Shown piece by piece: positions 1 to 11,309 of a DNA stretch of 64,000 nucleotides. The position numbers and the translations under genes are program-made. Within the stretch, counting starts at the first letter, position 1. Every line of letters begins with the position of its first letter. Below the pieces are notes generated by a model. The model was not told the origin of the DNA. It saw only the letters and a list, made by a program, of their open reading frames with translations, and did not search any database. The DNA is from Fasciola hepatica (Eukaryota > Platyhelminthes > Trematoda > Plagiorchiida > Fasciolidae), in NCBI GenBank assembly GCA_948099385.1, contig CANUEZ040000165.1:1624501-1688500 (forward strand), read 5' to 3'.

Positions 1-1745
1 TGGCCAACGGACTCACTATGATTCACGAGTCGACTAAGACCGATCAGTAGCCCTATGTACAATCTATCAGTAACCCGGCCGACTTCTGCTCGAGAGGCCC
101 ATGAACGCTAGAAAGGATGGGGGTGTGGACAACGGGGCCGGACTTCCTAACTGCATCTAAAGCGGTGTGGCCAACACTGCTAATACCTAAGCCTGAGGAT
201 GGCAATATCATATTAAAACGACTGATACTGGCTATAAAATCCGGGGGAAGCATAAGCCTAATAGGAAAACTGTGTCATTTTCCCGGCTGGATAAAAATGT
301 TTAGAACCGCCGCCTGGCGGACAAGATATAAAATGTTGTTACCGATTTCGAAGGACACACAACCGTAAAACATGTTAAACGTAGAAAGGATACTACAAAA
401 CGAGCTGAACAAAGCCGAACTCGATTCCCACGCCCATTACAACTAGGAGCCTTCCCGTCTGAGACCAGTGAGCTGGCCAGGATAGCTGATAGCGCCAAAA
501 AAGCAGGCTATTGAACGGCAATACCCGAAGGTTAAATCCTGTGCAAGCCAATGGGCTACTGAGAGCTGGAGGGAGGCTGACGAGTTCAAACCCAGGGTAC
601 AAAACGAAATATCCCATAATAGTTTCTGGTGAACGACACATCACGAGATGCACGATAGGCCATTTACATCGGAAAAAAACACGCAGGCTTAAACTGCTCG
701 ATGAACAATAAGCGTCGATGATTTTGGGTGACCAAAGTACCGGTGGCGTTCAAGCGGGTCCAAAAATTGCACTATATAACGACCCCCGGAATGCGGAAGC
801 AGGCCAACAAATGATGGCCCCCTTCCAGCCGTAAAGAACCAACCGGGATGATGCCTGTTCGTGGAAAATGGTGTGGACTGCCTTGGCTTGTCACTCGTGT
901 GATAGCAAAGGAGCAAGCAAAAGAGGTACGGCTGCCTGATGACGTGTTCACAATCCAGAGCAGTCCATCTTGAAGCAATGCGTAATGTGGCCACCGATTC
1001 ATTTCCAGTGGCCTTACAAAGGTTCAACACGAGGCTGGGCGTCCCCAGGAACGCATACTCAGACAATGGCTCCAACTTCGTTGGAGCTCATAAGAAGTTA
1101 GAGGAGTGGTGGAACAGCCTGGACCAAGCCAAAATACCAAACAAGACCGTAGCAAAGTGGTAGAATGGTACTTCAACCCACCTTACGCTAGTCATCGCGG
1201 TGGCGTTTGAGAAAGGCTGATACGATTGACTGGTAAAATAGCCACAGCCCTGACTTCAGAGAAAAACCCTCAATGAGGAGATGCTGACTACCTTACTAAC
1301 AGAAATAAAAAGTTTACTGAAGAACGGACCCCTAGTGCCGATGGTCCCGGATCAGGAGGGCGAACACGCTCTCACTCCCAATGATCCGTTGTTTTGCAGC
1401 CAAAAGTAGGAGCAATAACACCGAAAACCTTACGTGGAAAGTACATCGTTGGATGGAAACAAGTGAACCACCCGGCACGGGCTTTCTGGATACTTTGGAC
1501 GAGGGAGTACCTAACGACCCTGCAACTTCGGCGAAAATGGATCTCCAAAGAAAGATCGTTCAGACGTGGCGATGTCGTCATCTCCATGGAGAGCCACTTA
1601 CATAAAGACGTATGGCTGGTTGGAGTGACCAAGGACTGCTGTACATAAGTCAGTGGCCTCGTGCGCAAGCTGGTGGTGGGAAAGAATAAAGGAGAAGTAT
1701 TGCAAGATATCCACAAGATATGTTTGCTTAAAGATGATAGTGGCG
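1..1745 (+). pseudogene. Bel/Pao retrotransposon pol, C-terminal part (decayed)
   Basis: Broken pol of a Bel/Pao LTR retrotransposon, continuing from before the window. In order I see: the RNase H/linker signature NPADFCSRG at about 75-101, followed by W..GPDFL near 125-160; an integrase zinc-binding region with LLRAGGRLTSSNPGY and KYPIIVSGERHIT at about 550-650; the integrase core with RAVHLEAMRNVATDSF and YSDNGSNFVGAHKKLEEWW at 957-1,120; NPPYASHRGGVWE near 1,175-1,210; and a DUF5641-like end with GKYIVGWKQVNHPARAFW at about 1,430-1,490. Several stops and frame changes interrupt it, so it cannot encode a working enzyme. It ends at IHKICLLKDDSGG, just before a LINE 3' end. The family assignment is firm from the order of motifs; the element's 5' half and LTRs are not visible. 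Confidence 0.85.
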
Positions 1746-2405
1746 GAATAATAATATAATATTGGTTTATTTCGGAAACGCCCGAAGCATGCCATGTCCA
1801 TGATCTTGTTGATACAGGTGATGGAATGGACAGATATTATTCATGGAAATATGGAAAATCATGAAAATATTGGATAAAAATGCCCAGAGGGGGGAATAAA
1901 GTAGGATGAAAATAGGATAAAAGTATGCATACCATAGAGATTGTGTGGAGATTAAATGAGCTCAAGAGCGGATTCGAATGGACGCCTGGTGAGTTTGAAT
2001 GTCAAGGTCAGATGGACTGAATGGCTGGTCCGGGTAGTTACATATGAAGACCGACTGGTAAACATGAGAAAGGCTGGAAAGCGGTATAAGGAACTGCAGT
2101 AGCGAGGAACGATGGAGAAAAAAGTGAGGTGCACTGCAGTGGATAAGATATCAATGAAGCATTGGTACTTTGCGGTGGATTGTCGGCAGACAGGACAAAA
2201 CTCACCGTAAAACAGGCAGCGAGCAATGCAAGACGTAGAAGGATGATCAGATGGCAAAAACGATTTAGAAGGATTGGATACGGTAGATGTGAGGCACAGA
2301 TGTAGAGTTGATGGATGCCTATGACGACGGTCGTTAGGATGATAGCAAGAGAAATGGCCGATGAGGAACTGCAAGATGCAGAGCGCGTGCACAAAGATAT
2401 ATATG
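1746..2405 (-). mobile_element. LINE C 3' UTR fragment
   Basis: Non-coding 3' end of a LINE lying on the minus strand. The low-coordinate end is an A/T-rich simple repeat followed by the motif GGTTTATTTCGG, which recurs at about 3,465 and 32,995 beside similar repeats. Bases 1,770-2,030 resemble 3,480-3,760, and 2,060-2,390 resemble 8,535-8,850, which tie this piece to the other LINE C copies. It is 5'-truncated, as is usual for target-primed insertions. It sits directly after the end of the Bel/Pao pol. Confidence 0.65.
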
Positions 2406-3451
2406 CGTCAACGCAACAGACCATGCCCAGATTAAGTCCTTTGAGGCGAACCGAAACCGAATTTATTCATTTACTCCTCATGCATTCTCCTGTGGGTCTC
2501 AACCCTTCACACAGTCTTTGAAGTACGTTTGCGCCTAATTCCTCACGGTGTTCACGACTTACAATGGATTCAGTTGTCGAGACCCCAAGGTGGGGAGCAG
2601 GGGAAGCCCTGGAACGACCGCTCGTTGGCCGTTTGTAGAAACATTCCTATTTTCGGAACCTCCAATCTGTATTGTTATCCAAGCCGTGTTCAAGATGATA
2701 TAAGTGTGAGCTAAGCATACTTTCACGGTGGTTACGCCACACATTTACTTCCCTGATTTTTCAAGTACCTTGTAGCAGCCTCAAATCTTCCTTAAGCATT
2801 CTCAGTCTTCATTTTTCCATGTACTTTACTTTTATTCGGAAGGCCTTTTGTCCTCTACGTTCCCTAAACTGTCTACGCTTTCCGGTCACTCTGAAGCCCT
2901 TTCTGTGTACCGATAATGTCGTATCATCTTCAGTTGAGGCTCTAAGACGTCGACGTATTGCGCCTAACCTCAAACTTGTCCGTGACTAGCTTACAATAGA
3001 CGAAGCCCATGGCGCCCTACTTATGCACTGACTTTAAGGTCTAGTTAGGATACTGTGAATCAGTACCCTCATCTATTCCTTGGATGTTGACCTTTTCATG
3101 GAAGGATCTTGTTGGCGGTGTAATGTGCGTGCTTAGAAATCCTCCGCAGCCAACGTCACACACTTGTGTTGTTGAGACTGCGCTCTTTATCTTTTTGACC
3201 CTCGAACAAGTACAGCACGCATCAACCACTACACTCGAACATTTTTTATACTTTGCTCATGTGCCGTGACATTTTTGATTCGTACTAGGACTGCCGTGAA
3301 GGTGGTACCTGACAGCGACCCTTGTTGAACTCTGGTCTTCGTTGCTAGACGTTGTGGTCGTACAGTTGAGGATTGTATATGTTTATATGCGTGTAATTTG
3401 TTACCTGAGTATCGCGAGATCAGCGCATCAATCTTGTTCCGGCTTTGGGAT
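2406..3451. other. No recognisable feature
   Basis: About 1 kb without a recognisable gene or repeat. The open frames are short (60-62 codons) and show no family motif. Confidence 0.5.
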
Positions 3452-3800
3452 TTAATAATAATAATGGTTTATTTCGGAGATGCTCGAGGCATGCCAGGTG
3501 CATGATCAACTGTTTGCAGCTGATGGAATGGACAGACAAAACCCTTGAAAATGTAGAAATTCACATGGGAGAAGTTGGAAGTAAGTGTAAGGTGGGATGA
3601 AAGTATGGCAAAGGTATGCACACCAAAAAAATGTACTGAGTTTAAATGGACCCATAGGCGGATTCAAATGGAGGCCCAGTGAGTTCGAAAGTCAAGTTAA
3701 GGTTGAGGATCCGGCTGATGGTAGCGGCGGAAGTTCCGACCTGGAGATTTTTGAATTGGCTCGGAATCCTGGATTTCTGGGGTGCGAATTTTGAAGAGCA
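3452..3800 (-). mobile_element. LINE C 3' end fragment
   Basis: Starts with an (ATA)n repeat and the GGTTTATTTCGG motif, then follows the same sequence as 1,770-2,030 (GCATGCCAGGTGCATGATC, TGATGGAATGGACAGA). Only the terminal 300-350 bp are present, so this is a heavily 5'-truncated insertion. The high-coordinate limit is approximate. Confidence 0.6.
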
Positions 3801-4294
3801 CCAAACTGATCTGCCAAGGTTTTTGTGAAATACGATTAACTCGTTGAGTTGTAAGCGAATTAACTGTTATATTTATAATAAGAAAATGTTGAGCGGTTTT
3901 TCCCTAGTTAAAACATTCCGATCGACGAAATGGTAGTCATTTTTGTACAGTGGACTATAAAATTGAACTGCGGTGTCGAAAATGGCGAAAAATGTGTGAA
4001 ATATTTTGAAAACCTTGGACTGTTTCTTTATTATTATTTGGAAAGTGGTCTCCACTTCTCATTGTCCCGAAATCCGTATTTCGTTTGAAAAACATGCCCC
4101 GAATGGTGGTGCGTTTTCAGGAGGACCACTGGGTGATGTGGTCTGACCCAGTGAAATTGGGCTAAATTAATAACTGCCATAATACCAAAACTGTTTTTCT
4201 TCCACCTGCGTGTACACCACTGGTGTAAGGAGTTACTTAACTGATGGGTGGAAGTCGACAAGGTTTGGTTTCGCTTCCACCGGAAGCCGAAGGG

Positions 4295-4299
<5 letters not shown>
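3801..4299. other. No recognisable feature
   Basis: A/T-rich DNA with no recognisable gene. Open frames are 75 codons or shorter. Confidence 0.45.

Positions 4300-4367
<68 letters not shown>
4300..4367. repeat. (TA)n microsatellite
   Basis: An uninterrupted run of alternating T and A of about 68 bp. The true length is likely to vary between individuals and is prone to sequencing error. Confidence 0.97.
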
Positions 4368-4371
<4 letters not shown>

Positions 4372-4814
4372 TGTCCCACTGTACGAGCTCTCTTCCACGT
4401 ACCTAGAAGCTTAGTTTCACTGAACTAACTAGCTGGTCTTCTTGTCTGAACGTAGTAGATAGCCGGGCTTCTGCTATTAATGCTTTCCTTATTTATGAGT
4501 ACTGTCACACGTGAAATGGCTAACGGATGGAATCAAATACTACTTCCTTCCCATCTTTTGAAGCTGCCAAACGTCAGTCCATCTTCGAGAAATGTTTAAA
4601 AAAGCACGGAGTTTTCCATATACCACACCCAAACTCGCAAATGATCGCTGCTATATGAAGCTAGTATTCCCGAGATTGTGCACGTGAAACAAGACACATG
4701 CAAGAGAACTGAGAAGGCAACAACAAAGTGGTTTCAGAGAAGCAACACAGTAATTAAAATGTGGTGTCCCCATTGAGGCCACGTTAACAGTCTCGCTGTC
4801 CTCTGCTTTGGTCA
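4368..4814. other. No recognisable feature
   Basis: Non-coding stretch between the TA repeat and the 3' end of the transposase pseudogene. It could hold the element's 3' terminal repeat, but I could not identify one. Confidence 0.4.
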
Positions 4815-6881
4815 TCAAGCCGGACAATGCACGCGCTCGTACTTGTAGTCCTTTCTAAATCCCGCGCTTTGGAAACGGGCCCATCGACCACAGGAGCCAC
4901 ATTGCACCCACTGAACGTCCTCGTCAATGTCCACCGTTGGCTCCCCCAATCTGCATACGCTGCAAACGTCCTCCCGAATTGGTGAAGCGGCTGGATCCAC
5001 AAGCCGACTCTTGCTTTCTGTTTTGAATAGTGTCGACGTATTGGTGCGCAACCGACGGAAATCCAAGGCTCACAGTGGGTTCCCTACGAAAACGATATCC
5101 TCATTGTCCGCATTCCTAACTACCAAGGCAGATTTTCGTCTCGACCTTGACTTACTACCGCTGGTGCTGGATACTAATGGGCTACTACTAGCTAGTGGCG
5201 ATGCTAGAAAGTACAACGCATTACCACTTAAGTCATCCTCTATGTTCCCCTTGGACTTGGGAACTTCCTGTAGTCGGTATCATGAACTGGACCTTTCAGC
5301 TAGTCCACGCGATAGGCCGTGATTAAGGTCCATTATATGCTTAAACTTATCACCGCTTAAGTTGCTCACAATTACCCCAATTACACCCGTCGGAAATCCT
5401 GTTTCCTTTTCTACTCGAAGCAAATATAGACATGGCAGAGCTCACTGATGACTGAATGAACAGTTATACCGTGGGTTCTCCTATCCTAGGTTAACTCTAT
5501 AAATGCGACCTTTGGAAGTAAGCACTACACAGTGCCTAAAACCGCGTGACTGTCAAAATGCTTCAGAAGCACACCGCTTGCGTGTGCAGTCAGCCGGCCT
5601 TGGACGGCCTACGTCAGTCCAAGATCTATCGCAGCCCTAAAGGGAGTCATCCGTTCTCTCGCAAGTTGATGCCTACAAACATTCATTAAAGACTCAGTGC
5701 GGTCGAGAATTTTCTTAAACACCTACATCGATGACCTCCGAGACAGACCGGTTTTCAAATGCCTGTTCTCAGTTTCAACCCTATTTGTGGTACAGTTGCC
5801 ATGAAGCAAATACTGCCGGGTGGCACGTGCAGCTCAGTTAGTCATATACGGCATCCAACTACTTTTCAAGTACTGGGAAGCCTCGGAACTTCGACTTTCC
5901 GTGGCGGAAAAGAACCTAATAAAAGCTGCTATGTCCTCCGTGTACACCACATTGCGCATCCACTGGAATATTCTACCTTGATCTGTGGTGGAAACGTGTG
6001 ACAGCAGACCGTATCTTCGGCGCATATCATTTATGACGTGGAACCTACAGAATACAACTTGCGCCTCCTAGTACTGTGTCCTCAGGGCTTTGTACCACAC
6101 CAGACTGCGGTCTACCACTATGGTTTTACAATTTCTGGGCTGGAGTAGAAACTAAGCCAAAAATTCGACGGATGTTTTGTAGCTAGTGCCGCTTTCGTCG
6201 GGCATAGGGGCATACAAAATACTGTGCCCTAACCCGGTGTTGTACAAAACCGTAACGTGCCACAAGACATACCCACTGTAATTCATTTGATGTGTGGCTT
6301 TGGTCAACGTCAAGTCACCGAATCTGCCGACCAGCTCGTTACTTACAAGAGGAACAAACAGAATAAACTTGATCATGCTATCATCACTGACGACTTGTGA
6401 ATACCCCTGATTTCTAAGTAACCCACCTACACGCGTTGCATCCTAAGTGGGGTCAGCGGAATCTAATCTTTTCCTTATACAACAAACGTCGTGACTGCGA
6501 AGGCGTCGGGTAAACATTCGCCAAGTTTAATCCCTAAGCTCGGCGGTATTATGAAAACTTTCCATCATACCTAACACGTGACTCTCTCGGTCACCGGTCA
6601 AGCGGCGGTTACCGACGTAATAACCCTCGGCCCCTCGTTGGACCTCGTGGGTATGGACCATGGCCCACTGCGACACCATGTAGGATCATCCGACGGCAAG
6701 CACCGAGACGAATGCTTGGCAACCCAGGTTGGGGTATCTGCAAACAGTTAATATTAGGAACAGGTAAGGAAACAAATTACCTTCTTCCAGCGCAGCTTCT
6801 TCTTCTCCGATGGATGCAGCAATACTTGATGAAATAGTACTGCGTGCCAGATGGCAAAATAATACCACGTTTACTTGCCAT
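4815..6881 (-). pseudogene. MULE/ZSWIM-like DNA transposase gene, decayed, with one short intron
   Basis: A decayed transposase of the Mutator-like (FAR1/ZSWIM-related) type, read right to left. Exon 1 starts at an ATG at 6,881-6,879. A 43-nt GT...AG intron at 6,780-6,738 joins it in frame to exon 2. The two exons together give a FLYWCH/FAR1-like region (QYYFIKYCCIHR, then GCQAFVSVL and VHTHEV). Next come NRRLTGDRESHVLG near 6,575, the DDE core (LTKATHQMN near 6,300, TIVVDRSLVWYKAL near 6,110, FCRFHVINDMRRRYG near 6,030) and GNCTTNRVETENRHLK near 5,790. After one frame change near 5,400, a Ser-rich linker leads to a PHD-like finger (VCSVCRLGE, WVQCGSCGRW, VHCP) ending at 4,815. About nine stops and the lost first catalytic D (TKATH where DATH/DGTY is usual) make it inactive. 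The transposase identity is strong. That the C-terminal finger belongs to the same gene is inferred from strand, spacing and near-open frame. Confidence 0.75.
6738..6780 (-). other. Candidate 43-nt intron of the MULE transposase pseudogene
   Basis: On the minus strand the stretch begins GTAATTTG and ends CTGTTTGCAG, with CTAATATTAAC as a possible branch region. Removing it joins AGAAG to ATACCCC so that RRYPNLGCQAF reads in the transposase frame. Without removal, the upstream frame that carries the Cys/His residues would not connect. Very short introns of this kind are known in flatworm genes. Confidence 0.6.
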
Positions 6882-7247
6882 TTTCCTTGTTCGTGAATAG
6901 TATGCGTAAAAACTAGAATAAGTTGTTATCGGAAGTCCCGAAAATCGGATCTGAATGTATTCAAATTCAAGTACCCCTAGTTAACAGTTGCACAGAACTG
7001 GGTAGAATCATCAGCGATGCTTAGCTCTACGTCGAGAATCAGCCAGTGCGAGAAAGAAGTGACAAGTGAACATCAAGCCTGACCAGTAACCCAATCAACA
7101 AGCTGCAACGACCAAGCCAATAACGGGAGAGCTAATTACCGAGATTTGACCAGGAGAAACAAGTTTCAACAAAAATTACCGATGTGCTTTTATAAAGTTC
7201 GTTTCCATAAAGCAAACTTCTGCAGTGTTTTTGTTCAACTCAAATGC
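6882..7247. other. No recognisable feature
   Basis: Spacer between the 5' end of the transposase pseudogene (-) and the spliced-leader head of the p24 retrocopy (+). No TIR-like end or promoter could be assigned. Confidence 0.4.
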
Positions 7248-7278
7248 AACGGTTCTCTGCCCTGTATATTAGTGCATG
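7248..7278 (+). other. Spliced-leader sequence at the head of a retrocopy
   Basis: Thirty-one bases, AACGGTTCTCTGCCC... ending ...TTAGTGCATG, match what I recall as the fasciolid trematode spliced leader, lacking its first few bases. The same sequence occurs at 43,688-43,720 on the other strand. It is followed directly by a 34-nt leader and the p24 start codon at 7,313. It is not an SL RNA gene, because no GT splice donor follows the ATG. The leader's own ATG (7,276-7,278) is out of frame with p24. Confidence 0.85.
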
Positions 7279-7312
7279 AGTTCGTCTCACAACCGTGTTG
7301 TTTATCTGAGCA

Positions 7313-7966
7313 ATGCTTCCTGTTTGGCGTCTGTGCTTCTTATTGCTCATTGATTTTTGCCTCGTTTTTGCTTATCCGAAACGATTCACTATTGAAATTC
7401 CCGATGGGGAAACGTTTTGCGCCTATGAGAACTTGTTCGCACTGAAAAAATATGCTCTGATGTATCAGGTTATTCATGGTGGGAATTTGGACGTCCATCT
7501 GATAATTCGTGATCCAATGAAACGTACTCTTCATGAGACAAAGCGTGGCTCGCATGAGGATATTAAATTCGACTCCCATGTCAATGGTACTTTCGAGTTC
7601 TGTTATGGCAACGAATTTTCTTCATTATCTGAGAAGCTGGTCTATTTTGAACTGAGGCCAGATCCGTACGAAACACTTTCATAAGAAGCGGGCGAGGCGC
7701 CTCATGTCACTGTTCTTACCATGGTACAGTCTGCACTGGAATCGGCCCATTTATATCTGTCACATGCTGAGAGCACTCAAATCGAGTTGCGCAATCGGGA
7801 ACTGGGTGATCGTTTGGTTGCAGAAGACCTCAATCAGGCTGTTTTGTATTGGAGTATTGCTGTGACCATTGCCATCTTTGTGACAACTCTGGGTCAAGTA
7901 ACAATACTGAAAAACTTTTTCGCTGATAAAAAGGTGTTCTATTCGACTCGTGCATCACGCATGTAA
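7313..7966 (+). pseudogene. p24/TMED family cargo receptor (gamma, TMED3/7-like), one in-frame stop
   Basis: Encodes a p24 protein, which in intact form is a type I membrane receptor of COPI/COPII vesicles cycling between ER and Golgi. The ATG at 7,313 gives a clear signal peptide (WRLCFLLLIDFCLVFA). A GOLD domain follows with two expected cysteines (ETFCAYE, FEFCYGNEF) and YQVIHGGNLDVHLIIRDP, then a helical region (AESTQIELRNREL), a membrane helix (VTIAIFVTTLGQV) and a short tail with the FF-type sorting motif (LKNFFADKK). A TAA at 7,682-7,684, between GOLD domain and helix, cuts the frame; the reading frame before and after it is the same. Only one disabling change is seen, so the copy is fairly young. 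I rate the product as non-functional, since the part before the stop would be secreted without an anchor. Confidence 0.88.
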
Positions 7967-8198
7967 TCAAAACTGTTCACTGTGATGATCGTTCTAATTC
8001 TGTGCGGTTGCCGTTTATCGAGTAACCTATTTGCCCACCCGTTTCATACTCCCCCAATCTGAACTTTTCCCCACATATTCGTAAAAAATGCGCGGCTATG
8101 TGGTTGCTCCAGGTCCGTTCTCCCTTCCTGTCATGTCCCGTAGATCAGCGTTTGCTGCTCATGTCCCATACAAGTTTCTCGTTTCGCATTGTCAGCTT

Positions 8199-8213
8199 GT
8201 GTGTGTGTGTGTA
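8199..8213 (+). repeat. Short (GT)n tract
   Basis: About seven GT units within the 3' part of the p24 retrocopy. Confidence 0.8.
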
Positions 8214-8529
8214 TTTGAGCGAGAGAGAATTGTATAGTAACAACTGGATTTTCTTTTTCTAATGTACACTTAATTTTATTGGTATGATCCTTGGTACCAG
8301 GCGTCTTTCCCACGCTCTTCACACCCATTGCGGTGTGTGCATGCTTTGTTTGTTAGCGTATTTTTTGTTTCAAAAATGTGTGCACACACTGGTAGGAGGG
8401 ATACATACACACTAGTTCCGTAAAAAAAAAGCTGTTTATGTCTGCATTACGCCAAGCCAGGTCGAAACTCGCACCACTGTCTCCGGCTGGTTCGTATGGG
8501 GACATCTGAAAGCCGACTGATATATATAT

Positions 8530-11300
8530 ATGAAAAAGGCTAGAAATCGGCAGAAGAAACTATGTCAGCGGGAGACGATGGAGAAAAAGTGAGATTCACT
8601 GCAAGGGATTAGATAGCAACGACGCGTTGGTACTCTGCAATAGATGGTCGGCGAACAGGGCACAAAACTCATTGTAAAACAGGAAAGGAGCAAAGTAAGA
8701 CCTAGAGGGTGGATCAGGTAAAATAAATAGTTCACAGGAGTTGGACACAGTAGATGTGAGACATAGTTGTAGAAGGATGGTCAGCCGGATGATAGCAAGA
8801 GAGATGGCCCGTGGGGAACTGCGGGATACAGAGCTAATGCGTATATACATATGTGCGCGTGTATATATATATATGTATGAATACATATATACATATAAGA
8901 GGGGCCGGAGCAATAACAATGGAGTCCTAGAAAGAAATTGTCAGGTATTAGGAGGGGCAGGTTAGGTTAGGTCGAATTTCTGTAGAATTAACTTTGAAAT
9001 ATCGTGGAGAATTATCTTCATGACAGGTGAACTCGGCTGATCAACAGAGAGGGTGGAGAATGCAGAAGCGCAGAAAAGATAACGGCTGAGGGGCAGTTAA
9101 AAAAAAGGAGAGATGAAGAAAAGTATCGAATAGAACAGGTAAGAATGGATCTAATAATCTGATTGATGTAGGTGAGACGTGTGGTGTCGGTCAAGAATTG
9201 GAGAAGCATGAATGAATAGACTTACAATAATCAGCAGGAAGTTGGTGGCGACGGAGATGGCTAAGCAGTGCAGAGCAAAGTGGAGAAAGGTGCCAGGGAG
9301 ATGAAACTGCCGGTGGTGCAAGATGCAGCAGCTGTGACGGCAGACAGCTTGGGAGAGAAATGAGCTAAGTGGGTACCAGAGGGTAATAGCAGATCAAACG
9401 GACTTGGGCCTTGAATGAGAACCATGACGAAACAGTGGTTTTACATTAGGTGGCAAGTGAAAAAGCCGAAAGGTCTGAAAGACACGCGTAAAATGCCTGT
9501 GGCAAACAATAAACGAAAAGAGAGATGGGAGCTCGAGCCGAAAAAGGCAGGTGAGACATAACCAGTAAGATCATTTCATTGCAGGTGGAACACGAAAAAG
9601 GCAAGGAGGAAAGAAACACCGGGACAGGTAAACCGGTGGACGAATATAACGCATGAACACTGGATGCTCGCCGGAGTCGGGGACATGGAATTTGGGAGCT
9701 GTATGCATGCAGGCAATTGTACAAGCGGATGCAACTGGACTATGCTACTATACCATCAAGTGGAAGGATCCACAGAGGAATCGCGGAGCCGGGCAAGAAA
9801 AATAGAGTGATAGTGACTGGATAACAAATGTGGCTGCGAGAGGTGCAGAGTTTGGAACGGCAGTTCTAATATGCGAAATGGTCATTGGTGCGGGTGGGGC
9901 TGGTGTGTAATGGTATTAGGCATGAGGAGGGAGAACAAGGGATGGTCTGACAGAATTGTAGGCAGTGAGGCTTAAGAATGCAATCAATGAGCTTAATAGG
10001 CCCAGGATGATACCAAATGAATGGACACTACAAACCGGAAACGCCAACATGAGTAAAGAAGTAAAATATTTGCGGTCGTCGGCAAAGCAAAGTGGGTAGA
10101 ACGATAGTGACGTGCAATGAGAGGTACCACAGTCAGAGTCGATAGGAACAAGGACAGAATGGGTAGGTGTATACAACATAAAAGAACGAAAAAATGGACG
10201 GGATAAGATTGATGACGAGAGTGATAGGTGGGAGTACCGCGGCAAACAAGGACGGTCGGAGCTTGTGATCCGCAACCGGCGCTAGTGGGTGGGACTGGCC
10301 GTGCGCTGGACACCCAACCTGAAAAACACTTCGAAGTGAATAAAAGAGGTGTGATCCGCCAGCGTAATTGTGCTGGCACATCGTTGCAGACGACCTGCAC
10401 GCCCTATGTGCGCCGGCCAAAGAGGTGGATCTGACCGCGTCCCTCACCGTTGGGAATGGCATTGATGCTCATTGATGGTTATGCATAACAGGCGTAGTTC
10501 AACTGCGTAAGTATGAGATATAAGTTCGGCGATCGGGTGGCCAGGTTGCGAGGGGTTCCAGAGGACTGAGCCAGCGGTTAGTAATCGACGAAACAGCGGA
10601 GTTATCCAGGCGCTTATGCCAAAGTTGAGCTTGGAATGCACTTAAAAAGAGAACTGGAAAAGGAGAGCAGATAAAAAGGAGCAGTCAGGGTGTGCCCCTG
10701 CTATGGATTACCGGTTAATAGAGGCATATAAAAACCAGTAAAGGACGAAGCATACGAGTGACAGAGACTACGGGGGTGAGAGATAAGTGGATGGAAATAG
10801 TGGCATTTCAATTGGGTTGATTCATAACTAGTCAGCCGTTGAGAACTCAGCCAAACAGATGAAACTGTCTGTCGTTGATTGTGCCCTCAAACGAAGGGAG
10901 CAGGGTCGGCGAATAAGTTGGTCTTGGAAGACAAGGCCCTTCTGGTATGCTGTATATTCTGCCCTGCACATATTAGATAACTGGAGTGCGCGGGTGACAC
11001 TGAGATATGAGATGAATGCCGACAGAAATTAAGACTTAGTTTGTGAAGCTCGAAAGGTGATAGGCAACTTGTTCCAGACTTTGGAGTAGGCAGGAAGGAA
11101 ACAACGTGACCGGATGGCCGATTTAGCTATACTAGAGGAGACAGTAAAATGCCTGTACCGAGGTGAGTAGGGGTCTCACAGGAGAAGCTTACTGGGTTAA
11201 AGGAAAAGGACCGTTTATGGAGCAGGTTATACAAGAAGACTAAGTTTAGTCTCAAGTTGTGGAGCCAGAGTGGGCCAAGATTCAGATGTTTGCATCGTTC
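8530..11300 (-). other. 3' UTR of LINE C copy 1
   Basis: Non-coding sequence of about 2.8 kb after the RT frame. The blocks shared with the 32,975-35,074 and 1,746-2,405 pieces show it belongs to the LINE and is not host sequence. TA-rich microsatellites lie at 8,519-8,532 and 8,853-8,896. The open frames here are chance frames. Confidence 0.6.
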
Positions 11301-11309
11301 TCTATAGCT

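Larger units (their letters stand above)
7248..8430 (+). mobile_element. Processed retrocopy of a trans-spliced p24 mRNA
   Basis: Spliced leader, 5' UTR (7,279-7,312), intronless p24 reading frame (7,313-7,966), 3' UTR, and a run of nine A (8,422-8,430) that may be the remnant poly(A) tail. The spliced leader is added only to RNA, so its presence in front of the coding sequence in genomic DNA shows that this copy came from reverse-transcribed mRNA. I could not find a target-site duplication. No AATAAA is visible just before the A-run, so the 3' limit is uncertain. Confidence 0.75.

Noticed and set aside
7682..7684. In-frame TAA in p24 as a recoded codon or as two real genes
   Set aside because: The halves are one domain architecture in one frame, and the leader plus lack of introns identify a retrocopy. 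A simple nonsense mutation is the plain explanation.
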